This document shows positions 43,012 through 57,400 of a DNA stretch of 64,000 nt, in pieces. Both the position numbers and the translations under genes were made by a program. How positions within the stretch are numbered: the first letter of the stretch is position 1; each line of letters starts with the position of its first letter. This stretch comes from Acanthaster planci (lineage: Eukaryota > Echinodermata > Asteroidea > Valvatida > Acanthasteridae): NCBI RefSeq assembly GCF_001949145.1, contig NW_019091425.1, forward strand, positions 921,609 to 985,608. The letters are read 5' to 3'. Below the pieces are notes generated by a model. It saw only the letters and a program-made list of their open reading frames with translations. It did not search any database and had not been told where the DNA came from.

Positions 43012-45140
43012 TAGTATGGGGATTTATCACTGCTGTCTATGGGAATTTATTTTTAGTGGTGCACCATCATTTCCATGCTCGAACAGTCCATCCGTGAGGT
43101 CATTACAGTTAGGAAGCTTCCAGAGACCCGCTGGCTGACACTAGGGCAGGTACGAAGTTCACGTGATGGCTAAACGAACGCTTTGTGTCAGTTTGACTTA
43201 CACGTGTAAGCTAATCGAACGCACAATACGTGTCGTCTGTAAAAAGGTGAAACACAGAATAAGAAGTCACGTGTACAAAGTGTAGAGCCGGGTTATACCC
43301 TGTCATCTTTGGTGAATGACTGACAAATATAAAGTCTGAGGTTTGTATTGGCATTCCAGTGAGGCTTACCACGCCCAACCACGCAGCCACGTGGAGGGGG
43401 ATTTCCAACATGCCAAACTGAGGAGAGACTGCGTAGGAGTGCAGGAACACACGATCGCGCCAGAGTACAACAAAAGGATTTCTCCTACATTTCCATAATG
43501 CATAGCTCGGCTAAAATAAGGAACCCTCAGAAGAGAACCCCCCCTGCTTTGTGTTGGTCGTTGTCTCGCAGGAATCTGGGGAATTCCTTTCAGACATCTT
43601 GGGGGGATGTGTTAAAAGTAACAATAGTCTGGAATGTGTATCGGGATTGGACATGTTGGGGGGGTACCCCTCGGTCTCATTTATTGCTGGGTATAAAAAC
43701 CAGGGGCGATAGACTCCAACGAGATTTGCGGGTGCGCAACATAGCATTGGAGAAAATTAAAGAGATGCAGTGCAATTGTATGAGATTTCTTTCCTATTTA
43801 GAAATTCCAATCACGATACCAGTCGACGGAATGGTGTTTTGGCTTAAAAATGTGAAGATCAGATAATTTATACACACTTGTAAAAAGGTTGGTCAAATTT
43901 GGTTTGATGTTTTGCCTAATGTTGGTAAAATGTCAACTTAGCAACATTTGAGCAAATTCTCAATATTTGGTCAATGTTTGACCTACAGTGTCGGAAAATT
44001 GACCAACAATGTGGCAGCTTTAACCAAGGTTGGGCAAATAACAAATGCCCAACACTGCTTTTGACCAACGATTTTTATTAAATTAATTAAAAATTGGATG
44101 GTAGAGCCACAGGCTCCAACAAATTACGGCTGTGTAGCTATGGTAGTGGACAAAATTGAAGATACAGTTATCATGAATTTTTATCAACTTTCTCTTTTAT
44201 TTTAAAAAAATTCTATGAGGATGTATGTGAACGACGTGATGTAATAGCTTAGAGAAATATGGAAGGGCTGCGTAGCACTGTGATCAGATTATCGACGAGA
44301 ATAAAATACCAAATCAGTACTCTGAAATATGTGATCGCCGAGCTTTTGGTAACTGAGAACCAACTGAATCTGCTTGCCCTGAAGAAGGTACTCAGTTACC
44401 GACAGTTCCGAGTCGGCAATCACATATTTCAGAGCACGGATTCTATATTATATTCTCGGGCGGATGTAATAGCTTGCTCTGTGTGAAAGATACATGTATC
44501 TAGGGACAAAAACTCAAACATTGCTAAAATATAGAGCCTTCAACAATATGTAACTCTCTAGCATTTAGAACTTTTGCCATGCTGAAAATTTCCATACAGG
44601 TGCCTATCAGCATGGTTGACTCGCTTCCCAAATGTACGTTTGACACATCTGGAAGCCATGCAATTTATTCAGTGTATTGTTCGAAAGCTCAATATAAGGA
44701 CCACACACTGCACAACGCCGGCAGAACGATTTTTAAGGAAGAGAGGGGGGGGGTTTGAAACCACTGGGCATCAGCCAATCACTGGCAGCCCTGTCCCACT
44801 TTCTGAACAAGAGAAGGGGAATACGCCCAGTCAGGCCAAGAACCTGACTTAAAAGGTGAGGGATGTCATTTGAAAAATGGCTACTGAGAAGACATGGGAC
44901 ATTCACCTTTGAGGGGTGAAAAATCTTTGGTTACCCTACTAAAAAATGAAAATTAAATGAAATCTGAAGGACCGAACAACAAATTGCTCTTTGTTTGAGA
45001 GGCCTCAGGGGTACAGTTGCCCGCCATGGGGCTCCAAACTTTGTTGATTTTACACTATTTTCAATGTCTGTGGTGCAGGGCGCCATCTACTGTTCACACG
45101 TATCGTCTTCGGCCCCAGCGCGCGTTCGGCTTACCCGCCC
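43012..45140. other. Intergenic DNA after the gap
   Basis: No credible coding exon. Includes a TTGGTCAA/TTGACCAA-rich patch (43880-44075) and a small foldback (44319-44437). Confidence 0.5.
44319..44437. repeat. Small foldback, TCTGAAATATGTGATCGCC
   Basis: CTCTGAAATATGTGAT pairs with ATCACATATTTCAGAG and GGTAACTGAG with CTCAGTTACC, loop about 40 bp. Confidence 0.8.
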
Positions 45141-45259
45141 TTACTCAAGGCGTGCGTGGCTACCTGAATACACGACGCACACGCACGACCACTGGTAGTT
45201 TCCGTCGTGCGTGTGAGTTGTGTGTCCAGGTACTAGGTAGCCACGCGCGCCTTGAGTAA
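45141..45259. repeat. GC-rich inverted repeat just upstream of the SIM exon
   Basis: TTACTCAAGGCGTGCGTGGC is mirrored by GCCACGCGCGCCTTGAGTAA, and CACACGCACGAC by GTCGTGCGTGTG, around a 14-bp loop. It lies 20 bp before the first possible ATG of the SIMC1-like gene. Confidence 0.88.
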
Positions 45260-45369
45260 AGGCTAGCGTTCGGCCCGCAATGCCAGCGGCCGGAACAATT
45301 ATCGTAAATGTATTATCATATCATGGAGGTAGGAAAAGATGCTACAATGTAGGCCTACTTGGATTGGAC

Positions 45370-45432
45370 ATGGAAAAGGTTGAGGTTGTCGATCTGACGG
45401 TCGACAGCGAAAGTGATTTTGAACTTGAAGAG
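45370..45432 (+). CDS. SIMC1: SIMC1-like exon 1: SUMO-interacting motif
   Basis: 63 nt ending in phase 0 at GAAGAG|gtttgt. VVDLT plus DSESDFELEE is a SIM with acidic tail. ATG at 45280 is in frame and could add 30 residues. Confidence 0.5.
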
Positions 45433-48400
45433 GTTTGTTCATTGTATTTATTTTCTGATTTGTGCTAGTTAGAGATAAAATCCCGTGGGATAGATGTGTA
45501 ACGGCGTCATGTAGAGATTCCCTATACTTTATCTTATTTCTACCTCCGTGACTTTATGTCATGCATGCTCTGCGGCCTTTTTTGCAGGCCAATCAAATTG
45601 AAAGGCTTGCAAAAAAGGCAGCATGTCATCTAATCAAAATGGTGGTTTGCCCCTTTTCGGTCATTTGGTGCAACTATAATACAGGGCCAGACGGTTTGGA
45701 CTTTTTTCGACGATCTCCATTCATTTTGTGTTGCTTTGTGTCTCAACTTCTTTCGACATCGTAGCTGAGTAGCCTAGCCATCAACCGTACCCGGAACGTT
45801 TTGGAGGTGAATTCTGAGGATTTTGATTTGGGGTACTAGGAGCTATTTTGAGTGAAATGAATGAATGGAAGTAAAAAACCTATAGACGGTACTTGAACCC
45901 TACTGTCGTGACTATAACCTGACCATGTTCAAATGTTACAATATTAATAAAAGGTGATTTGTAGGATCCAAGTTACCTGTACTTGGACTAATTCAATGCG
46001 ACATCATAGCCAGTGATTTTCTTGGCCATCTACAATAAATATACACCCAAAACCTTAACAGTAAGGTTTAAGTAACTAGTGAAATCATGTTCCAATTTGT
46101 TTCCTTTCCAAATTACCACAAATCTTATATCATTATCCTTATAAAATTTTCATAAATCTAAATTTCCGATCTTCTCGAAAATCATCAGCCTCAATTTCCA
46201 GGATCAGCTTAATAGTCTTACTACTGCAATTATGACGAAACTTCATCAGTAATTTGCTGAACATCTGTCTTGGGAGGTGAACTGTTGCCATGAAGTCATT
46301 AATGCCGACCGGGACATCTGTGGCTGGAATTAGGCCCTAGTTTGCCTAATTAGTAATTGTCACAGAAACAGATTTTTCCATCTTTTCCAAAGTGGTCAAA
46401 CAGATCCACAAAAAAGCTAAGTCTGCTGGCTCAGCTTTCTGATGCTAGGGAGTCAAAACTGGTCTTGCATCACACAGTCGCTCTCCAAACCCCTGCCTTT
46501 CTTGAGCAAGTCAAAAATGACTTCTGACTCTCTATCTCTCTCTCACATAAGAAAACTCCAACATGGACCCAAAGATTCTAATTGTGTCCGATTGTACAAT
46601 GCGACCTATTCTTCATCGACTGGTGTGATTTGATTCACAATAATCCGATGGGTGTTCTGACAATTAACACGGCCTGAACAAAATATCATGGCGTAAGACG
46701 GGAAGGCGTTTTCCCACCTCGCGAACGCCTTCTCTGAATGGCAGAGTTACGTCTATGTGGGAATGACGAACAATTGATTGGCTAAAACTTTTGCATGATT
46801 CCATTACCTTCGGGGTAGATTGATATTTACTCAGAATAAAAACAATGAACGGAACACAGTAAAAACATAATCGGAAAAACACAACATTCAATTCATGCAC
46901 TGGTTGCACTGTAACAACTATGTCCAAATGTTACATGTAAAAGAGGCAATTTGTAGAGTCCTAGTCACTTGGATTACATTCAGACTTGCTCCAAGATGAC
47001 TGTTTCATAGCTTAGTGAGAGTGCTCCGTCAATGTTTGACATGGCAAGAGTGAAAACAGAATGCAGTGTAACAATTGTAAACATGCCCGCTGTGTGCAGA
47101 CTTCAGCCTTGAAGTATGGTAATCAAGCAAGCCAATCAGATGTGCAACGCTGTGATATCTGTATCCCGTACTCGACCTGCGTTATCAAATGTCAAACTGC
47201 CATCTGTTTGAAGATAGGTTAATATAAATTTGCATAAGATTTGCAAGATTCTAGTGCAGGCATGGTGTGAGAAAGACAGTAAGTACAAATACAACAAACG
47301 CTACCAATTATTGATGTCTGGACTACGTACTAGGTTTAGTATTTAGATGGACTGCTTCCAGTTTGGAGACAAGAGGTCAGTCCCAGGCCATTTTGGACAT
47401 TTTGTAATTTTTGCCAGCCCCCAACAGTTGTGAGATTTTCCTTGTGAGTTTTTTGAAAATCTCAAGACTTTACAGGATGTTTTTTCCTACTCACAATGTG
47501 ATTTTTGGCATTTGAGGATCTTTTTTAACCTTAACCCCCTAGACCTTTTTACAAGGAACCATCCTGAATCCTCCGAAATCCTCATATTTTCAACATAAAA
47601 AAATTGCATTGAGCTAAAATCCTCCAAGATCCTCTGAAATTTCATGAAAATGTCATTTGGAAGTGTGCCTAACTGCCCAAATCCTTCAAAATCCTCCAGC
47701 AATTCCTGTCATTATGTTGAGGCAGTGCGAATGGCACTATTGAGCTGTGCAGTTGATTCAAAAGAAATGTCGGGCTGCATTTGTGCTTGACTACATGTAA
47801 GCACAAACAACATAAGGTCTAATCCACGACCTGCACGTATGGCATCCTTCAAAACAGCCATGCACTTTTGCCATACACCCTGAATCCTCAAAATTCCTCC
47901 ACTTTGCAGAAAAGGATTTTGGAGGGTTAAGGAAAGGAAGTCCAAAATTTCACTAGGTCTGAATTCCAAGTTGTGACTACAAATTCACAATGTCATCGGA
48001 AGCACATAGCCAGATGAAGTTTTGCTGCCGTAATATTTCTGAGTATCCAAAAACACACACTGTGCATGTTCGGTTGCCATGCCGTTGCTGCAATTGTTAT
48101 TCAATTTATGACTTCAGGGTTAAAGATCATCAAGTGGTTCTTGCTTACTTCTCGTGTCATATTATACTAGTAGTTGCACTGTATGCTTACACCTCAATCT
48201 ACAGGTATCCTTAAACCTCCCAACTGACCAGACCAAGAAAGACAGTGCTCTTAGAAGTCCACTACTTCTCAAGTCACTGTGTCATTTATGAAACCCACCA
48301 TTTTGAGTAAAATACACAATATATCTGAATAGTGTAGAATTCAGTAGGGTTTAATGGGGTCAATAAAATGGGCACTGGCTTCTGTGGACAGTAAATGACA

Positions 48401-51400
48401 AAGTTACATAAAAATGACTAAATATCTTTTTAAAAACCTTTGCACATTTGGCTTTATCATGTTCGTGTATGTCATTTCTGTGGTGTTCAGACTTTGTCAA
48501 GTCTAGGGTTGTCTCAAGTTTCTACAGCAAGCACTTTCTCATGAACCTCAAGTGTTCCTACTTGCTTAAGATACCGGTAGTCCTGACATTTTTAAATTAT
48601 TGCATTTTCTCTGTAAAGTTGCCCCAGTGGTTGTTCATGGTTGTAATCATAAATTAACTGTATACTTGTTAATTAATGTTAGTCTGCAAAATAAGGTTTT
48701 AGTTCATTAGTTCATACCAAACATGAGCCTAATCTTGCACACCTACATGATGTTATTCAACGCAGTGTATGTGACAAACTGCCTCTCTAGCAGCGCGTTC
48801 CCACTTGAATTGGGAAAAGGTGGATCTTGATTTTGGTGTGATCGTTATCTTACCGCAACGAAACCGCAAGTCGAGTTCCCACTAGTGCTTGATCCACCTT
48901 TTTGTACGGAAATGTCGAGCCCGAAAGGTCACTGAGTTCGGTATTGCACATGTGCTAGCTTGCTGAGCGCGTGCTCTGTGGCAGTGTGGCGTGCTAGGGC
49001 GGCATGCCTGTGACCCTACGGTGTTCTGGGTACGGAGTTCTACTGACGTGAAGACCTTGAATCGCACCGAATGTTCAGCCTAGTACATTGTCTCTTCAAA
49101 TTTTGCTTCCATTTTTGATACTCTGTCACACGCTGTGGGCTATACGCTAACACGGAATTAGTTTTTGATGGAAAGCAAGTGAAATTACACAAATGAAAAA
49201 GGTTAAGAAACGGACGAATGCGCAAAGAAAATTGTGAAAGGGCAAGGCACACATCGCGGCATGCATGCATTGCGCATGCGTAGTGACACATTTTGCTAGC
49301 CTGTAGATCAGCAGTTGTTTATTGTGCATGCTGTGCACGTTAAAAAATACACATGAGCTACATGCCAAAAAACGTTTTTGTTTGTTCATCAGACCGCAAA
49401 AGTTTCGCGCCACTCGTGCACGGACGGATGTTGACAGGTCAAATTGCCGGATTAGGTCCACCTTTTGCGGTCCCATCTGATCGTGATCCGCCAATTGCAG
49501 GATCCCTCCCTCCCTCCCTCAAAAAAAAACCAGGAAAAGGAAAGGGAGAAAAAAACGTTTTGGAGGAAGCTTAAAATCTGCACATACTGTACGTACATGT
49601 ACATGTACCAATATTTGAATGAAAGGAGAAATTTTGTAGCTCAAAAATAGCAGATTTGTCCCCCAATCAAAGATAGGCATGTAAATTTCTATTCATTACC
49701 TGCATGAGTTTTTCTTATTTTGTGTCAAGCCTTTGTTATGAGTTGATTCATTTTTTTGGGTTTGTTTCTTTTTTTTTTACTGATTGGTTTGGTTGGTTTT
49801 GGATTGGTTTTTTGGTTTTGGTCCAAAGTTTGGGGGGCTTGGTTTGTTTGTTTTTTGCGGTTGGTGGTTTTGTTTTGTGGTTTTTTTTTGTGTTTTCTTT
49901 GTGGTTTTGTTTTTGTGAGTGTGCGAAAGAGTGGAGATGATGGTACTTATGGGCACTGAAGTTACATGTACCGGATAGTACATGAGTAGTACATGTATAT
50001 GCATAAAATGAAATTAGAAATGAAATCACATTGTACCTACATGTAGTGTGCCGGTATATGTACGTTGTAGTGCATGCACTTACAGTACTTGTAGCACGGA
50101 ATTTATCAAAAGGCAAGAACGTCTACTGTATGTGCACTGTAAAACTAATACATGTAAGTGGGTTTGGAATTTCATTTGGCTTGGGAAAATTGGGATAAAT
50201 AAATCATTTGAGTAAGAAATACAGTACATGGCTTCATGCTTGAATCATAACGGAAGGAGTTTGAACTGCCCGGGCTATAACATCTTGCCAGTTACCGCTT
50301 TCTGGCATGCCCGGTAAGTCCATATCCAGAGTGCAGTGAATACTTGCTACGCACCATCTGTTTCACAACCATGAAACCCCTTTGTACCCTATAATCACTG
50401 CCGCGATTTTTTTTGCTGGTACATGTAATCTGCATCCTTAAAACTTTGTGTACTGAGGTATAGGACATTGAATATTCATGCATTTGTTGGTGCTTGGTAT
50501 GATCTCATAACAACATGAAATGTAATGCTTGTGCAGTAGCTTGCGTTACGCTGTGTGCCCTAAATATACATGTGTAGTCGTTGCCCTTAACCCTAACCCT
50601 CCTCAATCCTCCAACAGGTGAAGGATTGAGGAGGGTTAGGGTTAATGAAGCTTTCTTCTGAAGTTATTTTGGGGATAAATTGCCCCATTGTTCACGAGAT
50701 TTTGTGTTTCATTTGAATCATTTTTATTGCGGCATTGGCATGAAAGCATATTTTACGAGATTTCATGATCACTCCCTGTGATGAAATAGCGCATTTTGTT
50801 CCTTATGAACTTAGCTTTCCAGCAGTAGTCAACATTTTGTTGGCCAGTCTTAGCCAAATTCATACCAAATCTTTGCAAACTGATGTATTGGAGGGAGGAG
50901 AATAAAATTACAAACTTTGCATGGATAATGGAACAGTGTATCAAAATTTAAAAAGTCTACTCATGATGGCAAAAGTAGGTCTAATACCGGGGATTTTTCT
51001 CTCTCTCTTTTTTTGTCACTGTAATAATTTGTATTTAATTGCAAGCAAAATACCACAAGTATTGCTCGGATATTACTGGCCCCGCTGGTCTGACTAAGAT
51101 GCAAGCAGTCCTCGGGCATTTTTGGAATGTTTTCTATAATTTGTCTGACTCGGCAACGATCATTGAAAAGTTTGAAGTGCCAGAGTTACAACCCCTTCCG
51201 TGTCCTTCCTCCATGCTTGAATCAAATCATGCATGCTTCGGATAGGTTCCAACTCTCACCTTGGATTGACAGTTCATTGGGACCCCAGGTGGATAGGAGC
51301 ATGTTACACCAGCACTGTACATGTAATGTTCTCAAGTACTAGTACTGGAGCTGCCACTCCACTGGCTCATTCTTTTCACGTCATTCTGTGCATTCCTGTA

Positions 51401-54400
51401 ATTCCAAAACATTACCATTTTGCATACACATACAGGTACCTTAGAGTGCATCCTCAATGTTTTTTGGAGAGCATTTTTTTTGGACTTTGTTCTTTCCGTG
51501 GTGTACATGTACATATCAGAGAATTCTATGTAGTTTTATTTGCTAATTCAGTCTTTGGACATAGGCTTTGTTTGTCCGCTGTTTGTTTCTTTAAATCTTT
51601 TCGCATTGGTGCATATGCATACATGTACCTGTGTATACGTGTACATGCACATACTTTGTTATGGTTCATTTGAAATGCATGGAATTGTTCTGTCAATCAT
51701 ACGGGAAACCTCAATAATTATTAGCATTTACTTGAGCAAGCACACAGATGCACACCCACACTCACTCATTCAGCAGCTGTGCATGTGATACTGCTGCGTG
51801 CATTCACTCCATTGGTTGTGGGGGGAGGACTGCCAGCCTCCTGTGCAACGTGTCCTTATTATGATGATTTAATCGTCACCCAGGGACCGAGTGAGCCTAC
51901 ACACAGCCGGCCATACACAGTGGTGGTGATGCAATGCCATTTGGGGGAATCACCTCTCTCTCACTGCCTAAGGCCAATCACACTGGGCCTTTCAGTCAAG
52001 GTGGAGCCAGCCCACAGCTCATTGCCAGCTTTATTAGAGTCAAAGCACTGTTATTCGGCTGGAGAGGCAAGATTTCCAACATCTCTCTAACCAAGGCATT
52101 AGGAATCCATGGTACTAGTATAGTACATCTACATGTATATTTGTACACGTGGCAATTCTAACATCAGATTCTAAACTTAGTTTGTGATTTCCTGTGCTTG
52201 TCCTGAGTAAGAGTGCATGCTTTCAGTTTTGGTTTGCTGGTGAGTATTTTACATACATGCAATGTTGACGTTATCTTGGCAGTTTTAATGTACATACATG
52301 TATACATGTAGGCCCACATTCAACTTGGGCATCACATAGAAACTTAGCACATGTACATGTAAATGAATCTCTATGAGACTTTTCCAGTACCAATTTAGTA
52401 TTGCAGTCACAAAAATCACACAATTGACATTTGTAAACAACTTTGTTAATAGACTTGAACATGTGTTGATTTGGATTATTTCTTGTGAGTTTTTTTTTTT
52501 GAAGGGGGGGGGAGTAAATGTTCGTGCACAGTCATGTGCAGTATGTACATTTAATCATCTACAGTGTACATGTACATGTGCTGTACCAGTACATACCGTA
52601 CACACTATTTATATACTTGCAGTTGAAGAAAATCTCAACTCCCATATTTGTATTCCAATCATTTACCGGTATATTTCAGGAGAGACCATAGCATGTAAAT
52701 TTGCTGACGGCTTTATGCTTTAAGGACTGGGGACTGTTTTCCCAGGGATCTATGGATGATCAATACTTACGTGTACATGCATATGATATCCACCCTGAGT
52801 TGCAGTGCACCCTCACCAGCAAACGAGGCAGCTTGGTAGGGTGTTTTTCAACTGGTTACGTGCACGTACCCAGCCCACCCGCAAGGACTGAGCATTCAGA
52901 AGAGGTATTGGCCGCGCGTGCTCAGCTCGCCCCGAGCCAAACAAACATGAACTGGCCCACGCACGTAGCGAGTTCCCACCAACCACCTTTGCTACCGGTA
53001 TTACAAATGTTCTCGGTGTGGATATAGATGTAGGTTGAAGCTGCTTGACATTGGCAGAAGGTGATCACCGTATTGTGACACCACCCGATTTGTATTGGCT
53101 TGGAGATTCAACAATTTCGCAGTTGTAAATGATATCTACAGCAAAAGTTCAGCTCAACATGTTTTCATAGTTATGTTACGACAATACAAGCAAGATCTAA
53201 ATACATGTACTTCTCTTGGTGAAAAGTGACAGGAAGGTGCTAGCTTTTCCATCCTTAGAAAATCCTTTCATCCATACTGTAGATTTCAAAGGGTGCTTTT
53301 GTTTTGGGTCTCAGAAAGCAGTACTTCCGGCAAGTACTTGTCAAAACAGGAGAGAAAGTGCAAAATTTATCCTTCACAATAATCCCCCCTAAAAACTGTT
53401 GAATAATACCTGACAATTTTGTTTTTCCAAGGAAGCTACACACTGCTCATGGTATCAGGTCTGTGCTACTGTAAATTTATTGACAAGTGATGATAAAGTT
53501 ACCATACTCCGGAGTTGAACAAGCTTTGATGAAATGTTTCAAAGTGCACTTGTCATATTTGCTTGTGCAGTAGGTTATCATAGATGGCAAAATATGCGTA
53601 CATGTACCCGTACATGTAGCTTATCCCAGCCATTTTTTTGCCAATTAATTGGAAGCATTGTCACTGTACATGTACTTCCTCATTTGTGATAATGCAAAGT
53701 GAAAGTGGATATTTTCTCTGCACAACGTGGGAGTGATCGTTCCAACCTTTGAACTGAGTTTGCTGTTGAAGTCAGCATCATTCCTTTTCCTTAGGGTACA
53801 TGTATATGTCACATTATCAGTTCCAGGAACTTCCATCATCACACGCTGTCACACATTGCTGTGGGTAGAGCAGAAGTTATTGAGCAGGAACACAAGACCA
53901 ATGCCCCTCCAGTGCTGTACGGTACTTGTGGGGACTACAGAGTACAATCCAGTACATGCCAGTTGAACAATATACAGTTACCGAGTTGTTGGGACAGTGA
54001 GGACACAGGAATGTTTCCTACCATCCAGTCAAAAATTGCTCAATGTGGTGCCGGCCATGTGTAACACTGCACAGCCAATAATGTGATTGTGTTCTGATAA
54101 TGTACAGTTCTATCAGCCATTTATGTAAATGAAGTACTTGTAGGATAAACTGACTGTAAATTGTAAGACAGCCCTAACAAAAAAAGCCAAGTCCCCCAAA
54201 ATATTCTGAAGTACTAGCAGGTTTGTAGTACACATGTATGTACCGGTTCATATCACCTTGCATTATCGGCCTCTTTTCTATTACTTTGTACATTATCACT
54301 TGGTTTAAGGTTGCAATGTACATGTACATGTATCACATTATCAGCTATAAAATCAATCTACCGGTATTTCTATTTCTATTTCACTTGGTATTACATTATA

Positions 54401-57400
54401 AGGCATAACAAAAGGGCACATTTATTAACTGTGTTTATTTGATGTAAATGTTCATATTGTATGTGTGCGAATGTACAACAGTTTCCAATAGTTCTAGACA
54501 TATTCACCAGTCATGGTCCAATCAGTGGAAAGATTCTTGGGAAAGATTCGGAATAATAAGTTTCAAATAATGTGTGGACTTCTTCATCCTGTGACAAAAA
54601 AGGGAAGCAGTTTGAACATCAGATAAAAGACATGTATACGATTTGCTAAATATTTTCATTTTGTTCTGCCGGGGACTTCTTCCTTGTGAGGGATTTACAT
54701 GTACATGTAGATACATTTTACCATGATTATTTTATATAAAACATCACTTCACCCAACACTTACAGGGCATATTAGAAAGGTGTAACCCCAACAGTGCATA
54801 TAACATACAGGGTATTATGGAAGGATGCCAACCCCCCCACCACCAGTGTTATCATAAAGGGACTGAGGTCTACACAAATAACTTAACCAGGCCCTCATAA
54901 ATTGCTCCACTTTACACATCAAGGACTCGAAGCAGCCCCTGCATAGGCTACATGTACATAAATGTACATGTATGGGTATTTTGTCTGGAATAACAGACCT
55001 CCTTGACTCGGTGTCTCCAGGGCCATTACATCCTTGGATAATGGATTCTTTCTTGTCTGAAGGCAAATGCACTTTGGTATTCCTTGACATGGTGTCATGT
55101 GCACTGTACATGTAAGTTACTTGTGTGTTTGCCTTGAACATGTACGTGTAGGTTACATCATCTTCCCAGAAAGAATACCTCCAGTTTTGAACAGTAGTGT
55201 ATTTAAATGTTCTCAATTTCAAGTACTGGCAATCAGTTTTTCTACTGGTACCTTTGCAGCCATGTCAATTACCGGTATATTAAAGGGAGAAAATGTGAGC
55301 CATTTGGATGTTAAAAGGAGTGCAGTTTTGTTACATTGTAACCAAAAAGAGATGTCACACATGTGATTGGCTCTAGCAAAACCCAACGCTTGGGGTGAAA
55401 ATTCAGAATTGGAGTTTGGAATCACTGTAGGTATGTATAAGCAACAAACTTTCATTTGATGTGTGTTTGAGGAATTTGGATATACTCTGATATAGATATT
55501 GAACTTGAAATTGCAGACTTTGAAATGGAGACAAATGGCCTTCAAAGTCAACAAACCAATTTACATGTAATCAAAAGAGATTGAATTGTTCCCACGAAAA
55601 CTGCTCCGTTCGCCAAAGGGGGTTTGAACTTGAAACTTCAAATATTTATTAACCATGGAAAGAAATCCCATTGATGATAAAAGTTCCCAATTTGTTCCCT
55701 GATGCAATTTTTTAAATTAATGTTACAGAACCATACTGTGTAATGGAAAATAGTTGGGGTTTGGCAGCCGGTCACATGTCCATTTCATTTTCCTACCCGT
55801 ATTTGTAACTTGCATAATATTTGTTTCTATGAAAATTCCTTGCATGGTCCCTTTCAAAAATGGAACCTGTTGTGCACAGATCAAACTCTTTAATTGTTGT
55901 GCCCAACAGAAGTTTTACCCGTCAAAGTGGTGCCGGCGTGAGTTGTTGAGTTGTTGATCTGGAGTGAGAGCTCAGTGGCAGAACATGTGGAGAAAAAAAA
56001 GGGAAAACACTGGCTGAGTCTGTGCGTAATCCTGTCTGTAAGGCCTGGGAGTGCCCAGACTTTTACCACATTGAGAGGACAATTTCTTTTGTTGGGAAAA
56101 TGGAGACCCAGATGTGACCTTGATAAAAATGTGTCCCTTTAATGGTTTAATTCCCCACAAAGTCTACATTTACATGTGGTATTATACTTAAACATGTGCA
56201 ATGCTTTCCCAATTATTACAGAACATACGGGTGAATGTGTAGAGGTACCAGTCATTTGATGTTCGGATTTTTGTATTACTTCATTTTTCTCTGTCTCTTT
56301 TTCTCTCTCTGTAGAGGTATTCGCCCAAGAAGCATCACTTGCATAAGGTGAGGCGTGTTGTAAATCACCAGAAGACAATCCCAAAGAAGCCACCTATGTT
56401 GTCCTTGTCCAAGGCAGTCAGCCGTTTCCCAGGCACCATCTACACCAAGGACGTGAAGCCCAAGTTGACCAACTTGCATCTCAAGCATGGCTGGACCTCC
56501 GAATCGGAGCCGTCGTCATCCTCAGAGAGTGAATCAGACCTCCCCAACCCACGCTCATTTCTCTTTACTCGGCAGCGGGTCCGAGCGGCTTCGCCAATCT
56601 TGGTGGAGTTGTATCCGCCTGCCCCAGCCAAGGGATGCAAGCGGGAGGTAGACCCCAGTAGTCCCACGAGTCCACCAAAGAAGAATAAAGTGGTCCAACG
56701 TGGAGTCAGTCCTTTAGCCGAGTCAAACGATAGAACTAAGGGGCAAAGGAAAGTAAGCAACATCTCTACATTGCCAGAAAAACCAGTGTTGAAAAATCTC
56801 AGCAAGCCACTCCTGACGTTGTCCGATTTTTCAGACAGTGAGGATGAGTTTGAACCCTGCGGCAAGCGTTTCGTACACACACCTTCAAAGCAGAGTTGGC
56901 TGACTGGAACGTCACCTCATAAGACTGCAAACTTAGGCCTGCCACAACGCTGTAGAAAAGAAGACAGACCAATGGGCCCTCCTGTTCACATCACTGTTCC
57001 AGATATAAAAAAGGGTGATAAAAGTGAATCATCGGTCACTGGGAGTGGGAAGAACAAGTCTTTGGGGTCCAGAACTGATTCAAAAGTCATTTTAGATTTC
57101 TGTCGGCGACAGCGAGACATTATTGAAGCAGTTGTTGAAGAGAGCTTCATTGATGATGCCATCATCTTCATCCGCGACTTTGCCACACTACACCGCGGAG
57201 CGCCAGAGGAGTACATGATGTATCTTCTGAAAGATGTTTTGCTTGCAGATGGAATGGAAGACTGCACTGTCCTGAATGGATACGAAGCCTTAGTGCACAT
57301 ACGCGGTCTGCATCCCACTGCTGCCACCAGTCTGACTGTAGACTGGGATCTCCTGACAACCATCGTCAAGAAGCTCAATCTGGGGACAAGGTCGGAGGGC

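Larger units (their letters stand above)
45433..56314 (+). other. Long intron of the SIMC1-like gene
   Basis: 10.9 kb without credible exon. Holds a GGATTTTGGAGG-type repeated patch (47510-47900), a G/T-rich tract (49745-49920), TIR transposon copy B and dense ACATGTACATGT words. Confidence 0.55.

Noticed and set aside
49704-50116. Phe/Gly/Trp-rich plus frame and Lys/Asn/Thr-rich minus frame
   Set aside because: Both come from a G/T-rich low-complexity tract.
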